Under the pieces are notes generated by a model. The model was not told where the DNA came from. It ran no database searches and saw nothing but the letters and a program-made list of their open reading frames with translations. Source: Prado023 sp964418695 (lineage in GTDB: Bacteria > Actinomycetota > Actinomycetes > S36-B12 > CAIYMF01). From it: a stretch of DNA of 64,000 bases. Location: NCBI GenBank assembly GCA_964418695.1, contig CAYQMN010000010.1, positions 51,366-115,365 of the forward strand, given 5' to 3'. Shown piece after piece: positions 49,401-57,018 of this stretch (its first letter is position 1; each line of letters begins with the position of its first letter). Made by a program: the position numbers and the translations under genes.

Positions 49401-50661
49401 GTTGCCGACTCGCCAGCCGGTCACCGGCCTGCGCCTGCTGGTGGAGGCCCACGCTGCTGTCTCCTCCCCGTTCGAGGTACGTGTGAGCGCCGACGACGGC
49501 CCCAGCATGACCCTCTTCACCGACGACACCGGGCGGATCGCGCTGCCCGGGCTGGAGGCGCAGCGGCTGAGTCTGACGTTCGGGGCGGTGAACCCGGTCC
49601 GGGCGATTGACGGCACGGGTGCCTCCCGGGTCCTCCCGGTGGGGGTCAGCGAGGTGCTGGTCGAGGGGGGCGCCGACCGGCGGATGCAGCAGCCGGCGGA
49701 CTCGGGCGTGCCCGTTCCCTGTGGCTTCGGGCCCGTGGTCACCGTGGACGGCGGCACGGGCACCCTCACCGACGTGCGCACGACCGCCGGGGCGATTCTG
49801 GAAGGTCGGCTCGCGGCCGGGTCGTCCTGCGCCGGGGCGCTGGAGCTGGCCCCGGGTGAGCACCGCATCCAGGTCGCCGCGACCCGCGAGTGGACGCCCG
49901 AGGCCGTCTACCTCGTGCCGGTGTCCGCCGCTGGCTCGGCCGCCTCGGCTGCCGCGGTGTCGCCGCCGACGATCGGCACCTGGTCGGACACCCACCGCAC
50001 GGTGGAGGCCCCGCTCGACGCCCGCCCACGGGTGCTCGAGCTGACCGAGAACTTCAACGCCGGCTGGTCGGCGTCGGTGGCCGGCCGCCCGCTGGAGGCC
50101 TTCCGCGCCGATGGCTGGCGCCAGGGCTTCGTCCTGCCGGCGGGCACCAGCGGCGCGGTCGACCTCGTGTTCGAGCCCGACCGGACTTATCGGCTGGGTC
50201 TGCTGGCCGGGCTGGTGGCGGCACTGGCGCTGCTGGGGCTCGCGCTGCTGCCTGACCGAGGGCCCCGGCCCGCGCGGGTGCTCGCGGGACTCGGGCGATG
50301 GACGAGCGTCGCGCCCGTGCTGGCGATCGTCCTGCTCGCCGGCCTGCCGGGGCTGGTCGCGGCGGCCGGGGTGTGGGTCGCCGCCTGGCGCAGCGCGGGC
50401 CCGCGCAGCGGACTCCCGCCGTGGCTGCGCGGTCCGCGGATGGCGGCCTTCCTGGGCCTGCTGGGGGTCGGCGCGGCGCTGGCCTCGTTCGTCGTGCTGC
50501 CCTGGCCCTCGACTGCCGGAGTCGGGCGCTGGCACGACCTGCTCTCGGTGGTGGGTCCGGCGATGGCGCTGGCGGCCCTGGCGATCCCGCCCGCTAGCCG
50601 ATTCGGGCGGCCCGTCGATGAGCCCACCTCAGGATCGGCCGCTCCAGCCCCACCCAGCTGA
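46450..50661 (+). CDS. aftD: AftD-like alpha-(1->3)-arabinofuranosyltransferase
   Basis: Very large membrane GT-C enzyme that in mycobacteria adds alpha-1,3 arabinofuranose branches to arabinogalactan and lipoarabinomannan from decaprenyl-phospho-arabinose. 1403 residues, matching AftD. The N-terminal core has about eleven spans; the first loop has an acidic AADTKLDLSVNPGGFL, and VRMLTELTVISAEAWPMALAPW and NNHKFQPLVSLALML are typical stretches. Two discoidin-like carbohydrate-binding modules follow: about residues 725-860 (SAQPWSALDGDPQTAWVSG) and 940-1060 (RAQAAADRDPRTTWTAS). The C-terminus has further spans from about 1245. The GTG start overlaps the methyltransferase stop. Its 3' end overlaps the acyltransferase gene by 68 bp. 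Whether arabinan exists in this organism is inferred. Confidence 0.88.
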   Translation: MTRTPLTRTTYRFRLAGVCLALVTLSFLQEPGRIAADTKLDLSVNPGGFLLRALHLWDSSAAFGQLQNQAYGYLFPVGPFFAGLHAAGVVPWVVQRAWWSIVLVVGFLGFVRLARLMGIESALARVLGGLGFVLGVRMLTELTVISAEAWPMALAPWLLVPLAYGSTRGSPRRCAAASALVFLLTGSINAVASAAIVLLGVTYLATRAPGPRRRALSTWWIVGIGLASLWWLVPLALLSRYSPPFLDWIESAAVTTSQNDPTSVLRGASQWVPYLTGPAGPEWPAGWALVSSPPLVAASAVLVLLGLAGLLGRAMPERGFLVVTLSLGLVLAGLGHISVHGISGPGAHAIRELLDGAAAALRNNHKFQPLVSLALMLGLASLVDRLRACAWAVSPPRPGRFAGGTLRGRPAGPVAATVACACAVAVAAGPALSATLVGGRSFVELPGYWRDAAGWLDERGGRALVVPSASFGVYLWGRSQDEPLQPLETQSWAVRDAVPLSSAGNIRLLDQIQQHLDAGTGTAGLAGALSRSGVRWLVVRNDLDTQATGATSSVLVAQALGSAEGITAAVSFGPVLPGGRIGDRVVDDGLVADHAPIEVYAVAPDPQVVQGRVALRDASQVVTVIGSTESLPGLVASGILGARPMLTQGDPLPAGSESIPVLTDTFRRAEVSFGAAQRNRSNTLTSSDPWRSDRRVHDYLPDDSDEGQARARLVGAVSVEASSAGASPFAPRARTPSAQPWSALDGDPQTAWVSGDVRPGVGQWWELTLAEPVQAAAVEVRLVRDSRVGSPPTEVRVVTDRGSRLATVAATDQPQALALPAGPTTRVRIELVAVKEGGPGQGFGISELTIPGVSVQRPIVLAEGPAAGGLVLGTGSLSRESCVSTEPAILCSPTQAVAGEERAGIDRIVTVPDGGRYDVRTVLRPRPGSALDAYLAAPDSTVVVTASSQSSSDPAVRAQAAADRDPRTTWTASALDTHPSLVLRLPTRQPVTGLRLLVEAHAAVSSPFEVRVSADDGPSMTLFTDDTGRIALPGLEAQRLSLTFGAVNPVRAIDGTGASRVLPVGVSEVLVEGGADRRMQQPADSGVPVPCGFGPVVTVDGGTGTLTDVRTTAGAILEGRLAAGSSCAGALELAPGEHRIQVAATREWTPEAVYLVPVSAAGSAASAAAVSPPTIGTWSDTHRTVEAPLDARPRVLELTENFNAGWSASVAGRPLEAFRADGWRQGFVLPAGTSGAVDLVFEPDRTYRLGLLAGLVAALALLGLALLPDRGPRPARVLAGLGRWTSVAPVLAIVLLAGLPGLVAAAGVWVAAWRSAGPRSGLPPWLRGPRMAAFLGLLGVGAALASFVVLPWPSTAGVGRWHDLLSVVGPAMALAALAIPPASRFGRPVDEPTSGSAAPAPPS

Positions 50662-51775
50662 GCGCCGCGACGGCGATCGAGACCGCGACGGTCACCGGCA
50701 GCAGGATCAGCATCCCGCCCTGGAACGTCCCCAGCCCGAGCAGGTCGGCCGCCACGGCCAGGACCAGCAGATGCCACAGGAAGATCCCGTAGGAGACCCG
50801 TCCGAGCCAGTCCATCACCGGGGTGGCCAGGAACCGGGCGAACCAGTGGCCCTGGTCGCCGAGCACGAGGGGCAGCAGGACGAATCCGGCGATCAGGGCG
50901 TAGAGGCCGTGCTTGACCAGCAGCGCCCACGGCCCCGCGGTGTCGACAGTGAGCCCACCGTCGAAGTAGTACTTCCCGGCGATCGGCGTGGCCGCCACGG
51001 CGAACAGCAGCACCGCCACCACCAGGCAGGTGTTCGCGTCCTGCGCGAGGGTGCGCAGCGTGTGCATCGCCCGTGGGGCCGGCGGGACCTCCCGCAGGGA
51101 CAGCCGGGCCGCGACGATCGCCAGGGCCATCCCGGCGGCGAACCAGTCCAGGTAGGCCGGAGCCCAGAACGCCGAGCGCCACTCGGGCAGCAGGTCCGTC
51201 CAGGCTCGGACCACGTTGAAGACCAGCGCCACCGCCACCATGAGGCCCAGCACTGCGAACTGGCGCACGCAGCTGGCGTCGGGACGGCCGCGATGGCGGC
51301 GCCCGGCCAGCCAGGCCAGCGCCGGCAGGAGGATGTAGAAGGACACCTCGACCGCCACGCTCCAGGTCTGCCCCAGCTCGCTGACGGAGATCCCAGGCAC
51401 CAGGTTCTGCGTCAGCGTGAGGTAGGTGGCCCAGGTGCTGGGCGCGGCCGGCGTGTTCGGGGGATAGAGACCGAGGACGACCACGACCAGCACCAGATAG
51501 GCCGGGTAGACGCGGGCGAACCGCTTGAGGGCGTAGCCGCGCACGGAGGGTCCGGCGCCGCCGGTCATCGCCGCACGCGCCCAGGGCCGGTAGAGCAGGA
51601 AGCCCGAGAGCAGGAAGAACAGGCACACGCCCAGATCGAGTCGGGCGACGGCCGCCGCCAGCCAGCCGGAGCGGACGAAGCCGGTGTGAAAGCCCACGTG
51701 GGTCATCACCACCATGAGCGCGGCCACGGCCCGCAGCCCGGACAGACTGGTGAGGAAGGAGCCGGAATCGGCCAT
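50594..51775 (-). CDS. Acyltransferase 3 family membrane protein
   Basis: O-acyltransferase (OafA/NodX type) that acetylates or succinylates envelope glycans. 393 residues with ten spans. Family marks: LTSLSGLRAVAALMVVMTHVGF (the catalytic His), LDLGVCLFFLLSGFLLYRPW, RFARVYPAYLVLVVVV, QTWSVAVEVSFYILLPALAW and YGIFLWHLLVLAV. The start at 51775 is chosen from the family N-terminus; ATG 51820 would add 15 residues. The last 68 bases lie within the end of aftD on the other strand. In mycobacteria a gene of this type neighbours DUF3068 (recalled). Confidence 0.9.
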   Translation of the reverse strand: MADSGSFLTSLSGLRAVAALMVVMTHVGFHTGFVRSGWLAAAVARLDLGVCLFFLLSGFLLYRPWARAAMTGGAGPSVRGYALKRFARVYPAYLVLVVVVLGLYPPNTPAAPSTWATYLTLTQNLVPGISVSELGQTWSVAVEVSFYILLPALAWLAGRRHRGRPDASCVRQFAVLGLMVAVALVFNVVRAWTDLLPEWRSAFWAPAYLDWFAAGMALAIVAARLSLREVPPAPRAMHTLRTLAQDANTCLVVAVLLFAVAATPIAGKYYFDGGLTVDTAGPWALLVKHGLYALIAGFVLLPLVLGDQGHWFARFLATPVMDWLGRVSYGIFLWHLLVLAVAADLLGLGTFQGGMLILLPVTVAVSIAVAALSWVGLERPILRWAHRRAARIG

Positions 51776-51825
51776 CCCGCCACCGGGCGGGCGTGTTCGA
51801 GTCCTCAAGGCGTGGCCCATTCCGG

Positions 51826-51831
51826 TACCTT
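51826..51831 (+). promoter_or_regulatory. Candidate -10 element for DUF3068 copy 2
   Basis: TACCTT, 28 nt before the ATG at 51860, with GGAGGG at 51851-51856. It overlaps the palindrome GGTACC in the divergent gap with the acyltransferase gene. Confidence 0.45.
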
Positions 51832-51859
51832 CGCACGAGCGCCGACGAGTGGAGGGCAC

Positions 51860-52855
51860 ATGAGGCGAGTGGCCGGCTTCATCCTGGCGGGCCTGGGGGC
51901 CTTCCTGATCGTCACGGCGCTGATGCTCAAGTTCTACGCCGTGCCCGCGCTGGCCAAGGCGCCGCTCTCGCCGGGTGAGGACAACCCGGACGGGATCACG
52001 GTCACCAAGAACGTGGGCACGGCGACGGCGCTGTTCTCCCCGGCCAACCTGGCCGCGGGCGAGGACCCGATCCGCCGCGACGTCGCGCTCACGTCCACCC
52101 GCAACACCCGCGGCGACGTCCAGGCCGCGCAGACCTCCGAGGCCAAGGACCAGGGGCTGGCGGTCTACGACTCGTTCTCACGGCTGGTCGACTCCGAGGG
52201 CACCGTGGTCAACGCCGACACCCTGCGAGTCGCATTCGACCGGGTCACCTCCGAGCTGAAGAACTGCTGCGGGGCGAACTACAACGGCGACACCGTGACC
52301 TTCGAGGGGATCAACCCGCTGAAGTTCCCGATGTTCACCGAGAAGAAGACCTACCAATACTTCGACACGACTCTGGCCAAGGCCTGGCCGGCTGAGTTCA
52401 CCGGCGAGGAGCAGATGGCCGGCGGCACCGTCTATAAGTTCGTGATGAACATCCCCGAGACCAAGGTCGGGACGCAGGACCTGCCCGGCAGCCTGGTCGG
52501 GTCCGACGAGCCGACCGTGACCACCGACGCCATGTACGCCAACGTCCGCACCCTCTGGGTCGAGCCCACGACCGGCTCGATCGTGAAGGGTCAGGAGCAG
52601 CAGAGCCAGTTCTTCCAGGCGCCCAGCGGCCTGACCGTGCCGAAGATCGAGGCGACCATCGGCGCACCCGACGACGAGGTCGCGAAGTCCATGGCCAGTG
52701 CCCTGGACTCGGCCGGCCTCATCAAGACGCTGGGCTCGACCGTGCCCGTCGGCGCGGGCATCCTGGGCGTCGTCGCCCTGGGCGCCGGAATCGCGCTGGG
52801 GGTGCTCGGCGCTCGGCGCGACGAGGATCGGGTGGCCGGCGCCGAGTACGTCTGA
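51860..52855 (+). CDS. DUF3068 membrane-anchored extracytoplasmic protein (copy 2)
   Basis: 331 residues. N-terminal span (VAGFILAGLGAFLIVTALML), a large domain with KNCCGANYNGDTVTFEG and FPMFTEKKTYQYFDTTLAKAWPAEFTG, and a C-terminal span (VPVGAGILGVVALGAGIALGVLG) with a short charged tail. These segments align with copy 1 at 39383 (paired Cys, aromatic DTTL segment, LWVEPTTG versus LWVDPTTG), so the two arose by duplication. This copy is longer in its conserved core and sits beside the acyltransferase, as its mycobacterial relative does (Rv0227c-Rv0228, recalled). Role in envelope assembly likely but undefined. Confidence 0.87.
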   Translation: MRRVAGFILAGLGAFLIVTALMLKFYAVPALAKAPLSPGEDNPDGITVTKNVGTATALFSPANLAAGEDPIRRDVALTSTRNTRGDVQAAQTSEAKDQGLAVYDSFSRLVDSEGTVVNADTLRVAFDRVTSELKNCCGANYNGDTVTFEGINPLKFPMFTEKKTYQYFDTTLAKAWPAEFTGEEQMAGGTVYKFVMNIPETKVGTQDLPGSLVGSDEPTVTTDAMYANVRTLWVEPTTGSIVKGQEQQSQFFQAPSGLTVPKIEATIGAPDDEVAKSMASALDSAGLIKTLGSTVPVGAGILGVVALGAGIALGVLGARRDEDRVAGAEYV

Positions 52856-52931
52856 GCGCTTCCGCGAGTCGCGTCCGGGGTTGCGCCCCGGGGCCCGGCT
52901 CGGCTTCTTGGGCCGGGTGGGTCGCATCGGC

Positions 52932-52937
52932 TATCCT
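52932..52937 (+). promoter_or_regulatory. Candidate -10 element for rpsA with long leader
   Basis: TATCCT with a weak -35 (TTGGGC at 52908-52913, 18-bp spacer). Transcription from about 52944 gives a leader of about 165 nt before the ATG at 53112. A long leader is typical of rpsA, where S1 represses its own translation in other bacteria. No further gene is seen in 52856-53111. Confidence 0.5.
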
Positions 52938-53111
52938 TGACGGGCGCTGCGGGCCTGTGCGCGCCTCAGACCGAGCAGGCACGTGCCGTTCATGTTGTCG
53001 AAGTCCCGGATCGCCCGTTCTCTCGAAGTTCGGTGGCCCACCTCGGCTGCTGAACACGGGTCCGTGAGTGCGCCTTCACCGACAACACATCCACCGGAGA
53101 CAAACCACTCC

Positions 53112-54572
53112 ATGACCATCACCCCCACCTCTGCTGCTCAGGTCGCGATCAACGACATCGGCAGCATCGAGGACTTCCTGGCCGCGATCGACGCGACCAT
53201 CAAGAACTTCGACGACGGCGACATCGTCGAGGGCACCATCGTCAAGGTCGACCGCGACGAGGTGCTGCTCGACATCGGCTACAAGACCGAGGGCGTCATC
53301 CCCTCGCGCGAGCTGAGCATCAAGCACGACGTCGACCCCAGCGAGGTCGTCTCCCTCGGCGACACCGTCGAGGCCCTGGTCCTGCAGAAGGAGGACAAGG
53401 AGGGCCGGCTGATCCTGTCCAAGAAGCGCGCCCAGTACGAGCGCGCCTGGGGCACGATCGAGAAGATCAAGGAGGAGGACGGCGTCGTCACCGGCAAGGT
53501 GATCGAGGTCGTCAAGGGCGGCCTGATCCTCGACATCGGGCTGCGCGGCTTCCTGCCCGCCTCCCTGGTCGAGATGCGCCGCGTCCGCGACCTGCAGCCC
53601 TACGTGGGCCGCGAGATCGAGGCCAAGATCATCGAGCTGGACAAGAACCGCAACAACGTGGTCCTGTCGCGGCGCGCCTGGCTGGAGCAGACCCAGTCCG
53701 AGGTGCGCACGTCCTTCCTCAACCAGCTGCAGCGCGGCCAGATCCGCAACGGCGTCGTGTCCTCGATCGTCAACTTCGGCGCCTTCGTCGACCTGGGCGG
53801 CGTGGATGGCCTGGTGCACGTCTCCGAGCTGTCCTGGAAGCACATCGACCACCCGAGCGAGGTCGTCACCGTCGGCGACGAGGTCACCGTCGAGATCCTC
53901 AGCGTCGAGATGGACCGCGAGCGCGTCTCGCTGTCGCTCAAGGCGACCCAGGAGGATCCGTGGCAGCACTTCGCCCGGACCCACCAGATGGGCCAGGTCG
54001 TGCCCGGCAAGGTCACCAAGCTCGTCCCGTTCGGCGCGTTCGTGCGCGTCGAGGAGGGCATCGAGGGCCTGGTGCACATCTCCGAGCTGGCCGAGCGTCA
54101 CGTGGAGATCCCCGAGCAGGTCGTGACCGTCAACGACGACATCTTCGTCAAGGTCATCGACATCGACCTGGAGCGTCGCCGCATCTCGCTGAGCCTCAAG
54201 CAGGCCAACGAGAACACCTCCGGGGCCGGGTCCGAGGAGTTCGACCCGTACCTGTACGGCATGGCCCCGTCCTACGACGAGGCCGGCGTCTACATCGGGC
54301 CCGAGGGCTTCGACCCCGAGACCGGCGAGTGGCGGGTCGGGTTCGAGGACCAGCGCGCCGAGTGGGAGCAGCAGTACGCCGAGGCCCACGCCCGCTGGGA
54401 GCAGCACATGAAGCAGGTCGAGGAGGCCAAGCAGGCCGACCAGGCCGCCGCGCTGGAGACCGGCGACGGGCTGGGCAGCTACAGCTCGGCTTCCTCGGAG
54501 ACCAGCGGCACGCTGGCCACCGACGAGGCCCTGCAGGCGCTGCGCGAGAAGCTGACCGGCGGCGGCGCCTGA
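53112..54572 (+). CDS. rpsA: 30S ribosomal protein S1
   Basis: Binds mRNA on the small subunit. 486 residues with four S1 (OB-fold) repeats starting near residues 36 (GDIVEGTIVKV), 122 (GVVTGKVIEVVKGG), 209 (GQIRNGVVSSIVNFGAFVDL) and 294 (GQVVPGKVTKLVPFGAFV), followed by an acidic tail (DQRAEWEQQYAEAHARWEQ). This four-domain form with a long C-terminal tail is the actinobacterial type. The ATG at 53112 has CGGAGA 11 nt upstream; the upstream in-frame ATG at 52983 would add non-conserved sequence. A perfect hairpin follows the gene. Confidence 0.97.
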   Translation: MTITPTSAAQVAINDIGSIEDFLAAIDATIKNFDDGDIVEGTIVKVDRDEVLLDIGYKTEGVIPSRELSIKHDVDPSEVVSLGDTVEALVLQKEDKEGRLILSKKRAQYERAWGTIEKIKEEDGVVTGKVIEVVKGGLILDIGLRGFLPASLVEMRRVRDLQPYVGREIEAKIIELDKNRNNVVLSRRAWLEQTQSEVRTSFLNQLQRGQIRNGVVSSIVNFGAFVDLGGVDGLVHVSELSWKHIDHPSEVVTVGDEVTVEILSVEMDRERVSLSLKATQEDPWQHFARTHQMGQVVPGKVTKLVPFGAFVRVEEGIEGLVHISELAERHVEIPEQVVTVNDDIFVKVIDIDLERRRISLSLKQANENTSGAGSEEFDPYLYGMAPSYDEAGVYIGPEGFDPETGEWRVGFEDQRAEWEQQYAEAHARWEQHMKQVEEAKQADQAAALETGDGLGSYSSASSETSGTLATDEALQALREKLTGGGA

Positions 54573-54590
54573 GCCGCACGCCGCATGCGC

Positions 54591-54628
54591 CGATCGGGCC
54601 CCGGATCCACGGATCCGGGGCCCGATCG
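54591..54628. terminator. rpsA terminator hairpin
   Basis: A perfect 18-bp inverted repeat (54591-54608 and 54611-54628) with only two unpaired bases between the arms, 18 bp after the rpsA stop. Contains GGGCCC and GGATCC. No T tract. Confidence 0.75.
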
Positions 54629-54648
54629 CGTTCCAGAACACAAGGGCC

Positions 54649-54738
54649 GGTCGAGCTTGTCGGACCCGCCCCCCGGTGACCCGCGGGTCGTGAGGTCGAT
54701 GCGCAATCCAGCCCTCGCCGGTCGAGCCTGTCCAGACC
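54649..54738. repeat. Two copies of a GGTCGAGC(C/T)TGTC...GACC element
   Basis: Copies at 54649-54667 and 54720-54738, related to 56323-56341 and, as reverse complement, to 15126. The consensus GGTCTCGACAGGCTCGACC is a near-palindrome often seen between genes in actinobacteria. They lie in the 218-bp gap after rpsA. Confidence 0.5.
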
Positions 54739-54790
54739 TGACCCGGGCGCCACGTCCGACCAGTCACCTGAGCGCTCCGGGTCAAGGCGC

Positions 54791-56005
54791 TCAAGCAGCC
54801 GGGGCCACCTGACTCCGCCGCGCCCAGGCGATGCCCAGCAGCGCGACCGTCCAGGCCACCCCGGCCGTGCACAGCGCGAGCGCGTGGACCGACGTGCCCA
54901 GGGACAGCCCGACCACCAGCAGCCCGGCGACCCCGCCCCAGAGCAGCACGGTCGCCCGGCGGTCGTGCTGAGCCATCCGCGCGTAGAGCAGCACCTGGAC
55001 CACTCCGAATCCGGCCCCGTCCAGGGCGAAGATCCAGGCTTCGGCGGCCACCTGGTCGTACTGCCCGCCGACCAGGATCGCGATGGTCAGGCCGGGCAGG
55101 AGCGCGACCCCGGCGGTGGCCAGCAGCCCCAGCGCGGCGACCGCCGCGACGGCCTGCCGCTGGGCGTTGCGGGCCCCGGCGACCATGCGCGGGAATGCGG
55201 CGATCAGGATCGCCTGGGGCAGGAAGAACACCGCTCGGGCGACCAGCGCGCCGGCGGCGTAGAGCCCGGCGTCGTAGGCGCTCAGGCGCCCTCGGGCGAT
55301 CAGGATGTCGAGGTTGGTCAGCGCGTAGAGGGCGACCAGGGCGTGCGCGGCGTGACCGACCTCGCCCAGCAGAGTGCGGGTGCCCGCGGCGCGCCCGCCC
55401 CAGGGCGGCAGCCCGCGCAGCATCAGCTGGCCGAGCAGCGCCCCCACGAGGACACCCACGGCCAGGCCCAGCACGGCGCTGTCGGCGTCGCGACCCCACG
55501 CCGCGCCGACGATGCCACCGCTCACCCGGGCAGCCGAGGCGATCACGTACAGCGCCCCGAGCCGGAGGTGCTGCTCGGCTCCCTGCAGCAGCCCGAGCTG
55601 GGCGCCGGTGAAGGTGAACGGGATGAAGGTGAGGCCCACCAGGATCACGCCCACCGCGTCGGGCAGGTTGAGCGCGCGGCTGATCGGCGCGGCCAGCGCG
55701 GCGGTGACCCCGAATGTGAGCAGTCCGACGATGAACACGGGCCAGCGGCTGATGTGGGCGGCCGACCCGCCGGATGCGACATGCCGGGCGATCACCACCT
55801 GGGTGGCTGCCATCGTCGTGCCACCCAGCAGGAACAGGACGGCCATCGCTCCGAAGGCGCCGAACTCCTCGGGTTCCATGAGCCGGGACACGACCAGCAT
55901 CTGCAGCATCGAGATGACCTGCGCGATGACCAGGCCCACTCCGACGATCGCGGTGCCCTGCACCGACAGGCCGCTCGGGCGGGCGTCGGTGGGCGAGTCC
56001 GTCAC
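54791..56005 (-). CDS. Flippase-like polysaccharide biosynthesis/export protein (Wzx/MOP superfamily)
   Basis: 404 residues with about twelve spans, moving lipid-linked glycan intermediates across the membrane. Features: SVQGTAIVGVGLVIAQVISMLQMLVVSRLMEPEEFGAFGAMAVLF at the start (the RLMEPEEFG loop is typical), VALYALTNLDILIARGRLSAYDAGLYAAGALVARAVFFLPQAILIAAFPRM and a membrane-rich C-terminus. The GTG at 56005 is chosen because the minus-strand hexamer CAGGAT ends exactly 6 nt upstream; an ATG at 56023 is the alternative. It may serve the nearby arabinan-type locus, although rpsA lies between (inference). Confidence 0.85.
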   Translation of the reverse strand: MTDSPTDARPSGLSVQGTAIVGVGLVIAQVISMLQMLVVSRLMEPEEFGAFGAMAVLFLLGGTTMAATQVVIARHVASGGSAAHISRWPVFIVGLLTFGVTAALAAPISRALNLPDAVGVILVGLTFIPFTFTGAQLGLLQGAEQHLRLGALYVIASAARVSGGIVGAAWGRDADSAVLGLAVGVLVGALLGQLMLRGLPPWGGRAAGTRTLLGEVGHAAHALVALYALTNLDILIARGRLSAYDAGLYAAGALVARAVFFLPQAILIAAFPRMVAGARNAQRQAVAAVAALGLLATAGVALLPGLTIAILVGGQYDQVAAEAWIFALDGAGFGVVQVLLYARMAQHDRRATVLLWGGVAGLLVVGLSLGTSVHALALCTAGVAWTVALLGIAWARRSQVAPAA

Positions 56006-56011
56006 CGACCC

Positions 56012-56017
56012 ATCCTG
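56012..56017 (-). promoter_or_regulatory. -10-like hexamer at a leaderless start (flippase-like gene)
   Basis: CAGGAT on the minus strand, followed by 6 nt and the GTG whose first base is 56005. Confidence 0.45.
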
Positions 56018-56050
56018 GCCCATCCCAGGTACGAGAGACCGGTACGACAA

Positions 56051-56310
56051 GGCGAGTCTCCACCCGCACCGGCCAGTCCCCGCCCGCACCGGCGAGTCCG
56101 CGCCCGATCCGGGGAGTCCGCCCGTGCCGGTCGCGCCGCGCCGGTCGCGCCGCGCCCGATCTGGGGAGTCCGCCCGTGCCGGTCGCGCCGTGCCGGTCGT
56201 CCGCGCCCGATCCGGGGAGTCCGCCCGTGCCGGTCGCGCCGCGCCGGCAGTCTGCCCCGTGCCGGTCGCGCCGCGCCCGCACCGACGAGTCTCCGCCCAC
56301 ACCGACCAAC
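56051..56310. repeat. Imperfect minisatellite in a divergent intergenic region
   Basis: The 413-bp gap 56006-56418 is filled by units of about 18-20 bp of the type NNAGTCCGCCCGTGCCGG, joined into a higher-order repeat: GCCCGAT(C/T)(C/T)GGGGAGTCC begins at 56102, 56154 and 56205, a period of 51-52 bp. Outer copies are more degenerate. A GGTCGAGCCTGTCGAGACC element follows at 56323-56341. I see no gene in this stretch. The promoters of the flippase-like gene and coaE lie at its two ends. Confidence 0.8.
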
Positions 56311-56322
56311 GCGTCCCCCGCA

Positions 56323-56341
56323 GGTCGAGCCTGTCGAGACC
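56323..56341. repeat. GGTCGAGCCTGTCGAGACC element
   Basis: Near-perfect inverted repeat (GGTC-GA...TC-GAGACC), the best copy of the element also seen at 54649 and 54720. Confidence 0.5.
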
Positions 56342-56406
56342 CGTACCCCTGCGCTCCGGCTCGCAGGGTCGGCTCTACCCCCGCCTTCCCCCCGGACCTC
56401 CGATGG

Positions 56407-56412
56407 CATGCT
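56407..56412 (+). promoter_or_regulatory. -10-like hexamer at a leaderless start (coaE)
   Basis: CATGCT is followed by 6 nt and the GTG at 56419. Confidence 0.45.
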
Positions 56413-56418
56413 GACCCG

Positions 56419-57018
56419 GTGACGGTTGTGGTGGGGCTCACCGGCGGCATCGGCTCAGGCAAGTCCACCGTCGCGCGCCTGCTCGCAGAGCTCGGCGCGG
56501 TGGTCGTCGACGGTGACCGGATCGCCCGCGAGCTGGTCGAGCCCGGCGAGGCCGCGCTGGCCGAGATCGCCGAGCGGTTCGGCCCGGGGATCATGCGCGC
56601 GGACGGCACGCTGGACCGCCAGGGCCTGGCCGACGTCGTCTTCCCCGACCCCGCCCAGCTCGCCGCGCTGGACGCGATCATGCTGCCGCGGATCGCCGCC
56701 CGCAGCCAGGCGCTGATCGACCGCGCCCGCCAGGACGGGGTGGCGGTGGTCGTCCAGGACATGCCGTTGCTCGTCGAACAGGGGCTGGCCGACCGGTTCG
56801 ACGTCGTGCTCGTGGTGGCCGCGCCGCTGGACCTGCGCCTTGCCCGGCTGGTCGAGCGCGGAGTGCGCGAGGTCGACGCCCGTGAGCGGATCGCCCGCCA
56901 GGCCACCGACGAGCAGCGGGCGTCGGTGGCCGATGTCGTACTGGACAACTCGGGGGACGAGGACCACCTGGCCGCCCAGGTGGCGCGGACCTGGGCGGAC
57001 CTGATCGATCGCACATGA
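56419..57018 (+). CDS. coaE: Dephospho-CoA kinase
   Basis: Last step of coenzyme A synthesis. 199 residues from GTG 56419. P-loop GLTGGIGSGKSTVARLL, the substrate segment VVDGDRIARELVEPG (DGDxxAR), the lid region RLVERGVREVDARERIARQATDEQR, and a conserved ADVVLDNSGD. No UPF0157 extension as in mycobacteria, where the enzyme is longer. The usual neighbour rpsA is 1.8 kb upstream, separated by the flippase-like gene. Confidence 0.95.
   Translation: MTVVVGLTGGIGSGKSTVARLLAELGAVVVDGDRIARELVEPGEAALAEIAERFGPGIMRADGTLDRQGLADVVFPDPAQLAALDAIMLPRIAARSQALIDRARQDGVAVVVQDMPLLVEQGLADRFDVVLVVAAPLDLRLARLVERGVREVDARERIARQATDEQRASVADVVLDNSGDEDHLAAQVARTWADLIDRT

Noticed and set aside
46357..50535. Open frame of nearly 1400 codons on the minus strand opposite aftD
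   Set aside because: Same cause. It lacks membrane segments or domain motifs, is full of Arg/Gly/Pro/Gln, and aftD is clearly the coding strand.
56051..56310. Minisatellite considered as a CRISPR array or origin iterons
   Set aside because: Units are degenerate and contiguous, with no spacers, no AT-rich stretch and no DnaA boxes or replication gene nearby.
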